Shown here piece after piece: positions 43,213-52,251 of a DNA stretch of 55,439 nucleotides. Made by a program: the position numbers and the translations under genes. Positions within the stretch are counted from its first letter, which is position 1; each line of letters opens with the position of its first letter. A model generated the notes under the pieces. That model did no database searches and was not told where the DNA came from. It worked only from the letters and a program-made list of their open reading frames with translations. The stretch is from Rhodobacteraceae bacterium LNNU 3342 (lineage in GTDB: Bacteria; Pseudomonadota; Alphaproteobacteria; Rhodobacterales; Rhodobacteraceae): assembly GCA_008711135.1 (NCBI GenBank), contig VUAW01000020.1, forward strand, positions 1-55,439, given 5' to 3'.

Positions 43213-43498
43213 GTCTTTACTCCTTGTTGTTGAAGCGCAGCTTATACGAGCCGCATTTACTCGCAATCGGTTATACGATCGGATGAACCCCGGGCGGCAT
43301 CGGCCGGACAATACCGGCCATTTCCGGCTCGCTGACGCCCGTTCGTTCGCTGCTCCGCGGGACGTCCCAGCCTCTCGCGATTGCAGCGCTGGCCGTGTTT
43401 GACACCTGATTTCTGCCGCAGGCGTGCTGATGAAGTCGCTGCTGCCTGTGCTTTGTGATGAACATGCTTGCTCATGGCGGCGTCTGCTTGATCGCGCC
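43213..43498. other. gap with no recognised gene
   Basis: This 286-base stretch separates the choline genes from the flavoprotein. Short frames here have no family likeness. It should contain the choX promoter; I could not mark one. Confidence 0.35.
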
Positions 43499-44779
43499 TT
43501 AAAGAGGCGGGACCTCCGCCCAGTCTTTCCACCGGTAGTAGGGTAGGATCATCCGCGCGGTGCTCGCGACCAAGCCGTAGAAGGGTAACGGTGAAACAGG
43601 CCGCGGGGGCAGGACAAGTTGATGCTCTGGAGCGCCAAGCGCGGCGTCGGCAAGCACGCCGCCCATAGCACAGCACAGCGCCAGCCCGCGTCCGTTGCAG
43701 CCGACGAAGGCAGCCAATCCATCGCCCCGGTGCAGGTGGGGCAGGCGGTCGACCGTCATCGCAATGCGACCACTCCAGAAGTGGGGCATCGGGCGCGACA
43801 CGATCTCTGGGAACAGCAGCGCAAGCCGGCGCCGGACCAGCGCCGGAAGGCGGGTCGCGGCGCCCACCTGAGTCGCCAGCGCCCCGCCTGACACCAGCCG
43901 CCCCTCCCGGTCCTTGCGCATGTAGCGGAGATCCTGCCGCGTATCGGAAAAGGCGTGGTCGCCCGGAAGGATGCGGTCAGCCAACGGCCCCAGCGGCTCT
44001 GTTGCAGCCTGATAAGAGGTGACAGGCACGATGCTTCGCGCCAGTTCGGGCCAAAGGCGACCGCCATAGGCGCCGGTTGCGACGGCAACGTAATGCGTCC
44101 GCACCTGTCCATCAGGCGTCGTGATCCGCCAGTGATCACCCTGCCGGTCAAGCCGAAGAGCAGGGCTGCGTTCATGGATACGGACGCCTTCGGCCGCGAC
44201 GCCGCGTGCGAGACCAAGTGTGAAGGCATAGGGATTGATGTGCCCGCCGCCCCGATGCAGCCAGCCGCCGAAATAGCCGGGTGCGCCGATGGCGGCTGTG
44301 ATCTGGTCCTGGTCCAACGGCTCAGCCGGGGCACCGGCGTGGACCCAGGCGGCTGCGAGCGCCTTGGCGCGCGCCGCCCGTCCGGGGCTGTGGGCCGGTT
44401 GCAGCCAGCCCTTACGTACCGCGTCACAATCAATTCCAAAGCGGTCGACCAGCCCGAAGAGCACGTCGGCCGAACCCGCAACCAGATCAAGGAACGGCTG
44501 GCCCAGCGTCTGCGCAATGGCCTCTGGCCCATGGCGCGTCAGCGTGCCGATCACCTGTCCGTTCGCCCGGCCCGAAGCCCCGGCGCCCACCATTGCGGCC
44601 TCCAGCAGGATAGTGCGGCACCCGCGTTCCAGGAGGGCAAGCGCCGTTGCCAGCCCTGCGATGCCACCGCCGATCACTACGGCATCGGCCTCGGAATCTT
44701 CGTGAAGGGCAGGGGCGCTGAACCTTTCCCGCGACAGTTGCGACCAGAGCTGGGCGGGTGGGTCCTGAGGCCAGTTCAT
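43499..44779 (-). CDS. DAO-type FAD-dependent oxidoreductase (PuuB/sarcosine oxidase-like)
   Basis: This 426-residue flavoprotein has DAVVIGGGIAGLATALALLERG near residue 30-50 (FAD-binding GxGxxG), then GAGASGRANGQVIGTLTRHG, the GASGRNGG-type box of gamma-glutamylputrescine oxidase and related amine oxidases. It also has YFGGWLHRGGGHINPYAFTLGLARG and a C-terminal GCNGRGLALCCAMGG FAD contact. It likely oxidises an amine or N-methylated amino acid to imine and H2O2, or passes electrons on. ATG 44779 overlaps the upstream stop (ATGA). It is the last gene of the operon. The substrate is unknown. Confidence 0.85.
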   Translation of the reverse strand: MNWPQDPPAQLWSQLSRERFSAPALHEDSEADAVVIGGGIAGLATALALLERGCRTILLEAAMVGAGASGRANGQVIGTLTRHGPEAIAQTLGQPFLDLVAGSADVLFGLVDRFGIDCDAVRKGWLQPAHSPGRAARAKALAAAWVHAGAPAEPLDQDQITAAIGAPGYFGGWLHRGGGHINPYAFTLGLARGVAAEGVRIHERSPALRLDRQGDHWRITTPDGQVRTHYVAVATGAYGGRLWPELARSIVPVTSYQAATEPLGPLADRILPGDHAFSDTRQDLRYMRKDREGRLVSGGALATQVGAATRLPALVRRRLALLFPEIVSRPMPHFWSGRIAMTVDRLPHLHRGDGLAAFVGCNGRGLALCCAMGGVLADAALGAPEHQLVLPPRPVSPLPFYGLVASTARMILPYYRWKDWAEVPPL

Positions 44780-45429
44780 GCGCAGATGAGCTCCAGCCCC
44801 GCATGCCGACGGATGCCGCTCGAGGCTACAGGCGGCGCCGAAAGAACCACGGCAGGCGCACCCGGCGAAAACGGCACCGCGCCCGGCCCGGGCAGCCCTG
44901 CCAGCGGCGCAAGCGAGGCCAGATCCGGTAGCTGCACGCCAAGAATGCGGCGGGTACCGTTGGGGTGGTTCATGTAGTCCGTCTGCCAGAGAAGTTCCGG
45001 CGTGTGGTGCTGGCAGAAGAGGCACTGCACCCCCGGCGTTGCCTGCAGATCAACACGGATGACGGAAAAGCGCAGTTCCCCATCCTCCGTCCGCCGCGAA
45101 AAATGCCGGACAGGCTCATGCGGGACACCTGCGGCATCCAGCGCATCAGCTGTGTCGTTGATCTCTTCGGATCGCAGCGCGATGCCGCGCAACCCGCCGC
45201 CCTCTGCCAGCATGGCACGCCAAGCGGCATTCGCCTCTGTCTCTGACACGATGCCCATCAGCTCGATGTAGCTGTCCTTGAACATGACGCAGATGTTCGC
45301 CGTGCCCATCCGGGCCGAATGATGCGACAGCGGCGTCGTCCGGAACCCCGCCGCCTCAAAGGCGGCACCCGCTGCCGCCAAGTCAGGGCAAAGCGCCACG
45401 ACATGATCAAGCGGCAGCGTGATGCTCAT
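44776..45429 (-). CDS. glyoxalase-like (VOC fold) protein
   Basis: This 217-residue protein resembles the Glyoxalase_3 branch of the VOC superfamily: LPLDHVVALCPDLAAAGAAFEAAGFRTTPLSHHSARMGTANICVMFKDSYIELMGIV, then ITYHN-like segments replaced here by PELLWQTDYMNHPNGTRRILGV. Many VOC proteins bind a metal and open or isomerise small rings. I start at ATG 45429, overlapping the permease stop (ATGA). Because it is coupled to ABC transport and to hydantoinase genes, it may process a product of the same compound. The function is not known. Confidence 0.72.
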   Translation of the reverse strand: MSITLPLDHVVALCPDLAAAGAAFEAAGFRTTPLSHHSARMGTANICVMFKDSYIELMGIVSETEANAAWRAMLAEGGGLRGIALRSEEINDTADALDAAGVPHEPVRHFSRRTEDGELRFSVIRVDLQATPGVQCLFCQHHTPELLWQTDYMNHPNGTRRILGVQLPDLASLAPLAGLPGPGAVPFSPGAPAVVLSAPPVASSGIRRHAGLELICA

Positions 45430-46217
45430 GCCGCTACCGTCATCTTCTTGATGCCATACAGCCGGTCGGCGAGGATCAGGCAAACCAACGCCAGCGCGAG
45501 CTGCAGCGTGCTCAACGCCGCGATCGAAGGATCGAACTGGTTCTCGATATAGCTCAGCATCACCACCGGCAGGGTGCTGGTCTGGGCGCTGGCAAAGAAG
45601 AATGACACTGGCAGGTTGTCGAACGAGGTGAGGAAGGAAAACAGCGATCCCGCCGCAATGCCCGGACGGATCAGCGGCAGCGTCACCTCGATGAATGTGC
45701 GCAGCGGGTTCGCCCCAAGGATAGCGGCGGCTTCCTCATACGGCGGGGGCACGCTGCGGTAGACGGCGATCACCGTGCGCAGCACATAAGGCATGCAGAC
45801 CACGGTATGGGTGATGACCAGCGCGGTCATGGAGATCCCGATGCCAACTGCGGTCAGGAAGAACAGTGACGAAAACCCGATTACGATCATCGGCATCGAC
45901 AGCGGCGACAGCAGGAAGGTCGCGACCACGTTCGCCCAGCCCGCGCGTGCCCGGGCCAGGTACAGCGCCCCGGGGATCGAGATCAGGCAGGACAGCACCG
46001 TTGCCAGCACCGCCACCACGGTGGAGGTGATCATAGCGTTGATGAAGGGCGGGTATTCCCAGATCCGCACAAACCAGCGCAGCGACCAGCCCGGGATCGG
46101 GAACGACGCATAGCCCGCCGAAGTGAAGGACACCACCACTACCACGAGGATCGGCGCCAGCATGAAGATGAAAAAGGCGATGACAAAGGCCGTGAGCGCA
46201 AACCTTCCCATCGTCAC
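45426..46217 (-). CDS. ABC permease, PotC-type
   Basis: This 263-residue inner-membrane permease has about six hydrophobic spans and the EAA-type loop YEEAAAILGANPLRTFIEVTLPLIRPGIAAG (about 165-195), where the ATPase docks. It matches the second permease of spermidine/putrescine-type importers. It starts near 46217 (or the internal ATG at 46211) and overlaps the first permease by four bases and the VOC gene by four bases. Confidence 0.9.
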   Translation of the reverse strand: MTMGRFALTAFVIAFFIFMLAPILVVVVVSFTSAGYASFPIPGWSLRWFVRIWEYPPFINAMITSTVVAVLATVLSCLISIPGALYLARARAGWANVVATFLLSPLSMPMIVIGFSSLFFLTAVGIGISMTALVITHTVVCMPYVLRTVIAVYRSVPPPYEEAAAILGANPLRTFIEVTLPLIRPGIAAGSLFSFLTSFDNLPVSFFFASAQTSTLPVVMLSYIENQFDPSIAALSTLQLALALVCLILADRLYGIKKMTVAA

Positions 46218-47056
46218 ACCCCCGCCCGTCGGACAAGCCGCAGTTGCAGGTAAAGGCAGGTCATCGCGATCACCAGAAGGATCGTGCTCATGGTGCTGGC
46301 CATGCCAAAGTCACGCGTTGTGGTGAACTGCTGGTAGATGAACAGCGGCAGCGTCTGAAAGCCGCCGCCCAGCAGGACCAGCGTGACGAAGCTGCCGTTC
46401 GCGATCATGAAGACCAGGATCGCCCCGGTGCCAATCCCGTCCGCCGATAGCGGCAGCGTCACCTCAAGGAACGTTCGCCAGCGGCTCGCGCCGAGCATCT
46501 GGGCGCCTTCCTCCAGCCGCTGGTCGATGCCCTGAAGAACGGTGGCGATCGACAGCACCATGAAAGGCACCAGTACATGGACCAGCGCAGCGATGGCGAT
46601 GCCGGGCGTGTTCAGCAGTTGCAGCGGACGTTCAAGAATTCCCAGATCCTGCACCAGCAGCGTATTGACCAGACCCCGCCGCGCGAACAGCACCTGCCAG
46701 CCATAGGTCCGCATGATGATCGAGGTCAGCAGCGGCGCGATCAGCAGGAATACGATCAGCCCGCTCCACCGTCCGGCGTGGCGGACAAGGTAGTAGGCAA
46801 CCGGATAGCCGATCAGCGCGCAGATCACCGTCACTGCGGTGGACAGCACCACCGTTTCCACGATCACGCCGAGGTAGAACGTGTCGGTCAGCAGCTGGAT
46901 GTAGCGGCCAAGCGAGAACTCGCCGCCGACCTCGAAACTGCGCAGGCTGTTGTCGATCAGCGGCAGCACGAAGAACGCCACCAGGAACAGCAGGGCGGGC
47001 AGGATCAGCAGCCAGCCGGGCATGCGGGCAGGGGCGGAGGATGGTGCCAGGGACAT
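46214..47056 (-). CDS. ABC permease, PotB-type
   Basis: This 280-residue permease has about six membrane spans and the loop EEGAQMLGASRWRTFLEVTLPLSADGIGTG (about 190-220). It is the first permease of the importer. I choose ATG 47056 because GGAG lies five bases before it; an in-frame GTG two codons earlier is too close to the ribosome-binding site. It overlaps the next permease. Confidence 0.9.
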   Translation of the reverse strand: MSLAPSSAPARMPGWLLILPALLFLVAFFVLPLIDNSLRSFEVGGEFSLGRYIQLLTDTFYLGVIVETVVLSTAVTVICALIGYPVAYYLVRHAGRWSGLIVFLLIAPLLTSIIMRTYGWQVLFARRGLVNTLLVQDLGILERPLQLLNTPGIAIAALVHVLVPFMVLSIATVLQGIDQRLEEGAQMLGASRWRTFLEVTLPLSADGIGTGAILVFMIANGSFVTLVLLGGGFQTLPLFIYQQFTTTRDFGMASTMSTILLVIAMTCLYLQLRLVRRAGV

Positions 47057-47107
47057 GGGCACTCCGTTCAGTGGGCGCCCCCGGCCTTCATGGCCGGGGC
47101 GGCGGGT

Positions 47108-48157
47108 TCACATGCCGATCTCGCGGTTCCAGCGATCGACCCATTCGTTTCGGGCGGCGCCGATGGCCTCGTAGGGCGGGAAGGCCGTCTGCTGCCATGG
47201 CGTCACGCGCGCCTGAAGCTTTTCGCTGTAGACGACGTCCACGTTGGTCACGGCATAGTTCATGATCTCGGCGAAACGCGCCTGGTTTTCGGCATCCAGC
47301 ATCTCGTTCATGTAGTCGAAGGCGAGCGGGTTGGCGTTGTTCGGGATCTGCACGGCGACAGCCGTCAGGGCGCCGCCCTCCTCGGGGTTGATGAAGTCGA
47401 TCCAGGTCGCGCCTTCGTCATAGTGGTTCCAGGTTCGCCCGTCGAAATAGATGCCGAGATCGGCCTCGCCGGATGCGAGGTGGTTGAAGAAGTCGTTCGG
47501 CCCGCCCCAGAACACGAGGTTGTCGCGCATCCGCTCCATCGCCTCGAAGAAGGGATCGACGTTGTCGACGCCACCACCGAGGGCTTCAGCCATGGTCCAG
47601 ATCAGCATGATCGGCGTGATCGCATAGGAAATAGACGGAACCGAGGCCACGAATTCCCCGGCCGACACCCGGTCCACGAATTCCGCGATCGACCGCGGCG
47701 GGTTCGGAACCATGTCTTTGTTATAGGTGATCCCGGCAACGCCGTAGTCAAGGTAGGTGCCCTTGCCAAGGCAGGCATCCGTGAACTCCTGCGGGATCTT
47801 TGCAAGGTTCGGGATCCGGTTGACCGTCAAATCCTGCATCAGGCCCGACTGCGCGGCGACGATCGCGAGGTCGGGCGACATGATCAGCACGTCAAGCGGC
47901 GGGCTCTGCGGCGAGGCTTCGACCTGCGCCAGCCATTGCGCTGGGGCACCCAGCGACACAGTGGCGCGTGCGCCGGTCTTGGTCTCGAACGGCGCCACGA
48001 AGCATTCGCGCACGGCAGTTTCCCAGACGCCGCCATAGGCGGTGACATTCAGCACCTGCCCTGCCTGCGCGCGCAGAAGGCCGGGAGAGCCGGCCAGCAT
48101 CAGCCCGGCGCCTGCCGTGCCGGTTTGAAGGAAGCGTCTTCTGTTCAGGCCCGTCAT
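47108..48157 (-). CDS. extracellular solute-binding protein, PotD-type, Tat signal
   Basis: This 349-residue binding protein has a twin-arginine signal (NRRRFLQTGTAGAGLMLAGSPGLLRAQ). The mature part has LNVTAYGGVWETAVRECFVAPFETKTGARATV, TYLDYGVAGITYNKDMVPNPPRSIAEFVD and GEADLGIYFDGRTWNHYDEGATWIDFINPEEGG, typical of polyamine/thiamine-type binding proteins. A Tat signal means it is folded before export. AAGGAG lies seven bases before ATG 48157. Between hyuB and the permeases, it likely captures the compound degraded by the operon. Confidence 0.9.
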   Translation of the reverse strand: MTGLNRRRFLQTGTAGAGLMLAGSPGLLRAQAGQVLNVTAYGGVWETAVRECFVAPFETKTGARATVSLGAPAQWLAQVEASPQSPPLDVLIMSPDLAIVAAQSGLMQDLTVNRIPNLAKIPQEFTDACLGKGTYLDYGVAGITYNKDMVPNPPRSIAEFVDRVSAGEFVASVPSISYAITPIMLIWTMAEALGGGVDNVDPFFEAMERMRDNLVFWGGPNDFFNHLASGEADLGIYFDGRTWNHYDEGATWIDFINPEEGGALTAVAVQIPNNANPLAFDYMNEMLDAENQARFAEIMNYAVTNVDVVYSEKLQARVTPWQQTAFPPYEAIGAARNEWVDRWNREIGM

Positions 48158-48191
48158 GGCGGTTTCTCCTTTTGGTCCTTGGTTCAGTGTC

Positions 48192-50180
48192 TCAGGTTCC
48201 AAGCGCGGCCTCCAGCACATCCTGCGCAGCCCGGGCCTGCGCCTCGGCCGGTGCGATGCGGGGGAAGCCGGCCGGAAGCTGCGCCAGCGCGCGCTCCAGG
48301 ATCTCCCTCCGGCGGCGCTGGCGCAGGTCCAGCGGGTCGTCCAGCAGCCGCCCGTTCAGCCGCGTCATCAGTTCTGGCGGGAAGGCGCTGTCCCAGGCCG
48401 CGCGTTCGGGGCCAAAGTCGATGTCGTGATCGGCGCCGCGTTGGCCTGCGCGCAGGGCAGCAGTGGCCGTTTTATCGACCTGCCCATCTTTGATGGCGAC
48501 GCCGTAGTCGCTCTGCGCCGCTGCAACAGTGACGAAGCCGTTTTCGACGTCCTGCAGCACTGCCATGGGATCGCGCAGGAAGGGGTCACCCCAGCCGCCC
48601 GCACCGGGGGTAAGGAAGGTGACGGTGTCCCCCGCCCGTACCGACAGCATGTCGATCTTGCCCAGCCAGCGTTCATCGGTGCCCCCGCGGTTCAGGATCA
48701 GCGCCCCGGGCGCCCCCGGGCGGCCACCATTCCGGCCCCAGGGGCGGAACATCAGCCGTTCCATCCCCCGACCCAGCACGTTCGAACCGTCAGTCAGGAT
48801 GCGGAAGGTCAGTTCCATCCCGCAGCCGCCGCGCCACTGACCTGCGCCGCCGGAGTCTGGACGCAGGCTGTAGGACAGGATCTCGACCCCCAGCTCGGCT
48901 TCGACCGTTTCCACTGGATTGTTGGCAAGGTTGGAGATCCCGCTGTCGCGGCCGTCCACGCCGTCATGCCCTTGCCGCGCGCCAGTGCCACCTATCATCG
49001 GTTCGACCACCTGCACATTGCGGCCGCCTGCGGCGTTAGGCTCGGCCACCACCACCGGGATCACGGTGCCCGAGGACGCCGCGGGCATCACCCCCGGCAG
49101 AGCAAGGCCAAAGGCCCCGTTCAGCACATCGTTCACCCTCACGGCTGCCGCGTGGCGCACGCCGGTGGCCGCCGGTTCTTCCGGGTTCACGATGCTTCCC
49201 AGCGGCGCCACGACGGACACCGGACCCAGCAGCCCCGCGTTCAGCGGCACCGTCCGGTCAAGCGTGTAAACCAGTGCCAACACCCGCAGCGTCAACCACG
49301 CATGTGCCCGCCCCCGCGAGGGAATGTTCATCGCCGTCGCCACCTGCGGATCAGAGCCTGTGAAATCCAGCATCACTGCGCCGCCCTTGATCGTCAGCGC
49401 CAGCGCTAGTCGCACGGGCAAGGGCGTTGCCGCATCGTCGTCAAGGTAATCGGAAAAGTTGTAGGTGCCTTCGGGGATCGTAGACAGCACCGCCCGCGCC
49501 TTGGCTTCGGCAAAGGCGATGAGGTCGGTTTCCGCGTCCAGCAGCACCTCGGCCCCATGCTGGGCCACGACCTGCGCCACCCGCCGCCGCCCGGCGGCCA
49601 ACGCAGCCAGCATCGCGCGGATGTCGCCCATGTTCGCCTCAGGCGTCCGGCTGTTGGCGTCGAGGAACAGCCGCACCTCGGGGCTCATCTCGCCCCGCCG
49701 GAGCAGCTTGACGGGCGGGATGCGCAATCCCTCCTGGAAGATCTCGGTGTTGACTGGCGAGATCGAGGAGGGCACCCGTCCGCCCACATCCGAACAATGC
49801 ACGAAGCACCAGCCATAAGCGACGATCTTGCCCTCGTGAAAATAGGGCTCGATCATATGCAGGTCGGGCAGGTGGGTGGCGAGCCCCTCGGACCGGTAGG
49901 GATCGTTGGTCAGGATCACGTCGCCGGGTTCCAGCGGGCCTCCGGTGGCCACCACGGCCTCGATCGATGGCAGGCAGTCCAGCCCCACGAAGCCGGACAC
50001 CCCGATCGAGCGTGGATAGGCAAAGAACCGGCCATCCAGCCCCGCCAGCGCGCAGGCGAAATCTGCCGTCTCCTTGACATAGAGCGTCCGGCCCGTGCGC
50101 TGCAGGGTGACGCACATTTCCTCGGTGATCGCGGCGACCTTGTTGTTCAGGATCTCCAGCGTGACGGGGTCAAGCTTCAT
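48192..50180 (-). CDS. hyuB: hydantoinase B / oxoprolinase subunit
   Basis: This 662-residue protein is the B subunit of ATP-dependent hydantoinase/oxoprolinase enzymes. It begins MKLDPVTLEILNNKVAAITEEMCVTLQRTGRT, with DFACALAGLDGRFFAYPRSIGVSGFVG, GDVILTNDPYRSEGLATHLPDLHMIEPYF and CSDVGGRVPSSISP, all family hallmarks. Later come DFTGSDPQVATAMNIPSRGRAH and RPWGRNGGRPG. With HyuA it opens a five-membered cyclic amide ring using ATP. ATG 50180 overlaps the hyuA stop (ATGA). The ring substrate (hydantoin, N-methylhydantoin, oxoproline or another) is not readable from sequence. Confidence 0.9.
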   Translation of the reverse strand: MKLDPVTLEILNNKVAAITEEMCVTLQRTGRTLYVKETADFACALAGLDGRFFAYPRSIGVSGFVGLDCLPSIEAVVATGGPLEPGDVILTNDPYRSEGLATHLPDLHMIEPYFHEGKIVAYGWCFVHCSDVGGRVPSSISPVNTEIFQEGLRIPPVKLLRRGEMSPEVRLFLDANSRTPEANMGDIRAMLAALAAGRRRVAQVVAQHGAEVLLDAETDLIAFAEAKARAVLSTIPEGTYNFSDYLDDDAATPLPVRLALALTIKGGAVMLDFTGSDPQVATAMNIPSRGRAHAWLTLRVLALVYTLDRTVPLNAGLLGPVSVVAPLGSIVNPEEPAATGVRHAAAVRVNDVLNGAFGLALPGVMPAASSGTVIPVVVAEPNAAGGRNVQVVEPMIGGTGARQGHDGVDGRDSGISNLANNPVETVEAELGVEILSYSLRPDSGGAGQWRGGCGMELTFRILTDGSNVLGRGMERLMFRPWGRNGGRPGAPGALILNRGGTDERWLGKIDMLSVRAGDTVTFLTPGAGGWGDPFLRDPMAVLQDVENGFVTVAAAQSDYGVAIKDGQVDKTATAALRAGQRGADHDIDFGPERAAWDSAFPPELMTRLNGRLLDDPLDLRQRRRREILERALAQLPAGFPRIAPAEAQARAAQDVLEAALGT

Positions 50181-52249
50181 TGTGCTTGCCTTTGCAGATG
50201 CAGGTTGCCGGCGGCGTCCACATGGGCGCTCCAGCCGGGCAGGACGACAGTGGTGGTATCTTCCTGCTCTACCACGGCGGGGCCGGGGACGCGGGCACCG
50301 GCGCCAAGGGCGTGGCGGTCGTGCACGGCGGCCGCAACCCAAGCACCGCGGTGGAAGATCTGACGGTGGCCCTTGGGCTCGGCCGGGGCGGCGGTCGCCA
50401 GTTCCGGTGCGGACAGCGGGTCGGCGGGTCCGATGGCGGCAAGCCGGACGGTGCCGATTTCGACTTCGGCCCTGCTGTCACGAAAGCCATAGATCCGTTC
50501 ATGTTCCCGATGGAACGCCTCGGTCACCGCCGCATCCGAAAGATCGGTCAGCGCCACGCGCAGTTCATAGGCTTGGCCCTTGTAGCGCAGGTCTGCACCG
50601 CGTTCGAAACGGCGTGGGCGGCCGGGCTCGTTTTCAGCGTCCAACCAAGCGCTCCCATCGGCCTCCAGCGCGGCAAACGTTTCGCGCACCAGCGCACCGG
50701 TTTCGGGCGTCAGCGGCAGGCGCAGGCTGCGGACGAAGTCACGGCGCAGGTCCGCGCCCGCCGCCCCGAGCGCGCAGAAGGTGCCTGCGGCGGGCGGCAC
50801 GATGACGTGGGGGATGTCTGCTTCCTCGGCCAGCCGGTTCGCGTGGGTCGGCCCCGCCCCCCCATAGGGCATCAGCGCGAAGTCCCGTGGGTCGAGCCCG
50901 CGTTCCGCGAGCGTCTTGTAAAGTGCGCTGGCCATGCTGGCAGTGGTTACCGCAAGCGCCCCGTCGGCTGTCCGGGCGGCTACGTCCCTGTCGCTCCCGG
51001 TCAGGGCGATGCGGGCGCCGACTTCGGCCAGTGCCGCGTGTGCGGCATCGGCATCCAACGGCATCCGGCCGCCCAGGAAGCCTGCCGGATCGACATAGCC
51101 CAGCGTCAGGTAGCAGTCGGTCACTGCCGGCTCTGTCCCGCCACGCCGATAAGATACAGGACCCGGCGCCGCGCCCGCGCTTTGGGGGCCGACCTTGAGC
51201 ATCCCGTGCGGATCGACCCAAACGATGGATCCGCCGCCGGCGCCGATGGCAGACACGTCGATCACCGGGAGCACCAATGGCAGCCCGCCAATATCCGTGC
51301 GAGTGGCAAGTTCCGGCGTCTCTCCGGTCGCGATCGCGATGTCGGAAGAGGTTCCGCCCATGTCGAAGGTGATGATGCCACCGCTGCCCGCTGCCTTGGC
51401 CAGCCGCACCGCCGCCATTACCCCCGCTGCCGGGCCCGACAGGATCGTATCCACCGGCCGCGCCAGTGCTGAACCAACCGACAGCGACCCGCCGTTCGAG
51501 GCTGTGACCAGCAGCGGCGCCGTTACCCCTTGTTCCGCCAGCCCTGCGACCAGACCGTCGAAATACCGCTGCATCAGCGGCTGAATATAGGCGTTCAGGC
51601 AAGCGACGAGCGTGCGTTCGTATTCCCGGATCTCAGGCCAGATCGCGGCGGCCGACGTGATGGGAAGACCCGCCGCCGCGCCCAGACGATGAGCGAGATC
51701 GGCCTCGACCGTCGGGTTCGCGTAGCCGTTGATCGTCACCAGCGCCGCGGCGTCAAGATCAAGTGCTCGCAGTTCTACTGCTACGCGCGCGATCTCATCC
51801 TCGGCCGGGGCCTCCAGAACCTCGCCGCGCGGCGTCATGCGCGCGCCGATTTCGAGGATACGTGCACGGGGCACCAGCGGCTCTTCCTTGGTGGCGTGAA
51901 AATCGAAGGACGAGGGCATCCGGCAGCGGGCGATTTCCAAGATGTCCCGGTAGCCGCGCGTCACGATCAGCCCGATCCGGGCACCCCGACGCTGGATGAT
52001 CGCGTTCAGCCCGATCGTGGTGCCGTGCATCAGCGCGCCCACGTCGCCCGGTTGCAGCCCCTCGCGTGCCAGCAGGCTGCGCAGCCCCGTCAGCAGCGCC
52101 CGTGACGGATCATCGGGGGTCGAGGGTTCCTTGAAGTATGCCAGCCGCCCGTCGCGCGAGTCGGACAGCACGAAGTCGGTGAAGGTTCCGCCAACGTCGA
52201 TGCCGATGCGCACGCCCGCGCCGTCCCGCTGATCCATGATTTCCTTCAT
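50177..52249 (-). CDS. hyuA: hydantoinase A / oxoprolinase subunit
   Basis: This 690-residue A subunit has an actin-like ATPase start, RIGIDVGGTFTDFVLSDS (phosphate-1 loop), then ALMHGTTIGLNAIIQRRGARIGLIVTRGYRDILEIARC and DMGGTSSDIAI (a second phosphate motif). Later come SAIGAGGGSIVWVDPHGMLKVGPQSAGAAPGP and PYGGAGPTHANRLAEE. It is full length and clearly of the HyuA/OplA family. I start at ATG 52249 (MKEIMDQRD), two bases after the ATPase stop; a second ATG is at 52237. It forms the enzyme with HyuB. Confidence 0.9.
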   Translation of the reverse strand: MKEIMDQRDGAGVRIGIDVGGTFTDFVLSDSRDGRLAYFKEPSTPDDPSRALLTGLRSLLAREGLQPGDVGALMHGTTIGLNAIIQRRGARIGLIVTRGYRDILEIARCRMPSSFDFHATKEEPLVPRARILEIGARMTPRGEVLEAPAEDEIARVAVELRALDLDAAALVTINGYANPTVEADLAHRLGAAAGLPITSAAAIWPEIREYERTLVACLNAYIQPLMQRYFDGLVAGLAEQGVTAPLLVTASNGGSLSVGSALARPVDTILSGPAAGVMAAVRLAKAAGSGGIITFDMGGTSSDIAIATGETPELATRTDIGGLPLVLPVIDVSAIGAGGGSIVWVDPHGMLKVGPQSAGAAPGPVSYRRGGTEPAVTDCYLTLGYVDPAGFLGGRMPLDADAAHAALAEVGARIALTGSDRDVAARTADGALAVTTASMASALYKTLAERGLDPRDFALMPYGGAGPTHANRLAEEADIPHVIVPPAAGTFCALGAAGADLRRDFVRSLRLPLTPETGALVRETFAALEADGSAWLDAENEPGRPRRFERGADLRYKGQAYELRVALTDLSDAAVTEAFHREHERIYGFRDSRAEVEIGTVRLAAIGPADPLSAPELATAAPAEPKGHRQIFHRGAWVAAAVHDRHALGAGARVPGPAVVEQEDTTTVVLPGWSAHVDAAGNLHLQRQAQ

Positions 52250-52251
52250 GT

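Noticed and set aside
46577-48493. 638-codon open frame on the plus strand
   Set aside because: It is opposite the permease, binding protein and hyuB genes, with no motif and no start signal.
50180-51472. 430-codon plus-strand frame over hyuA
   Set aside because: It is antisense to a full-length hyuA and has no recognisable domain.
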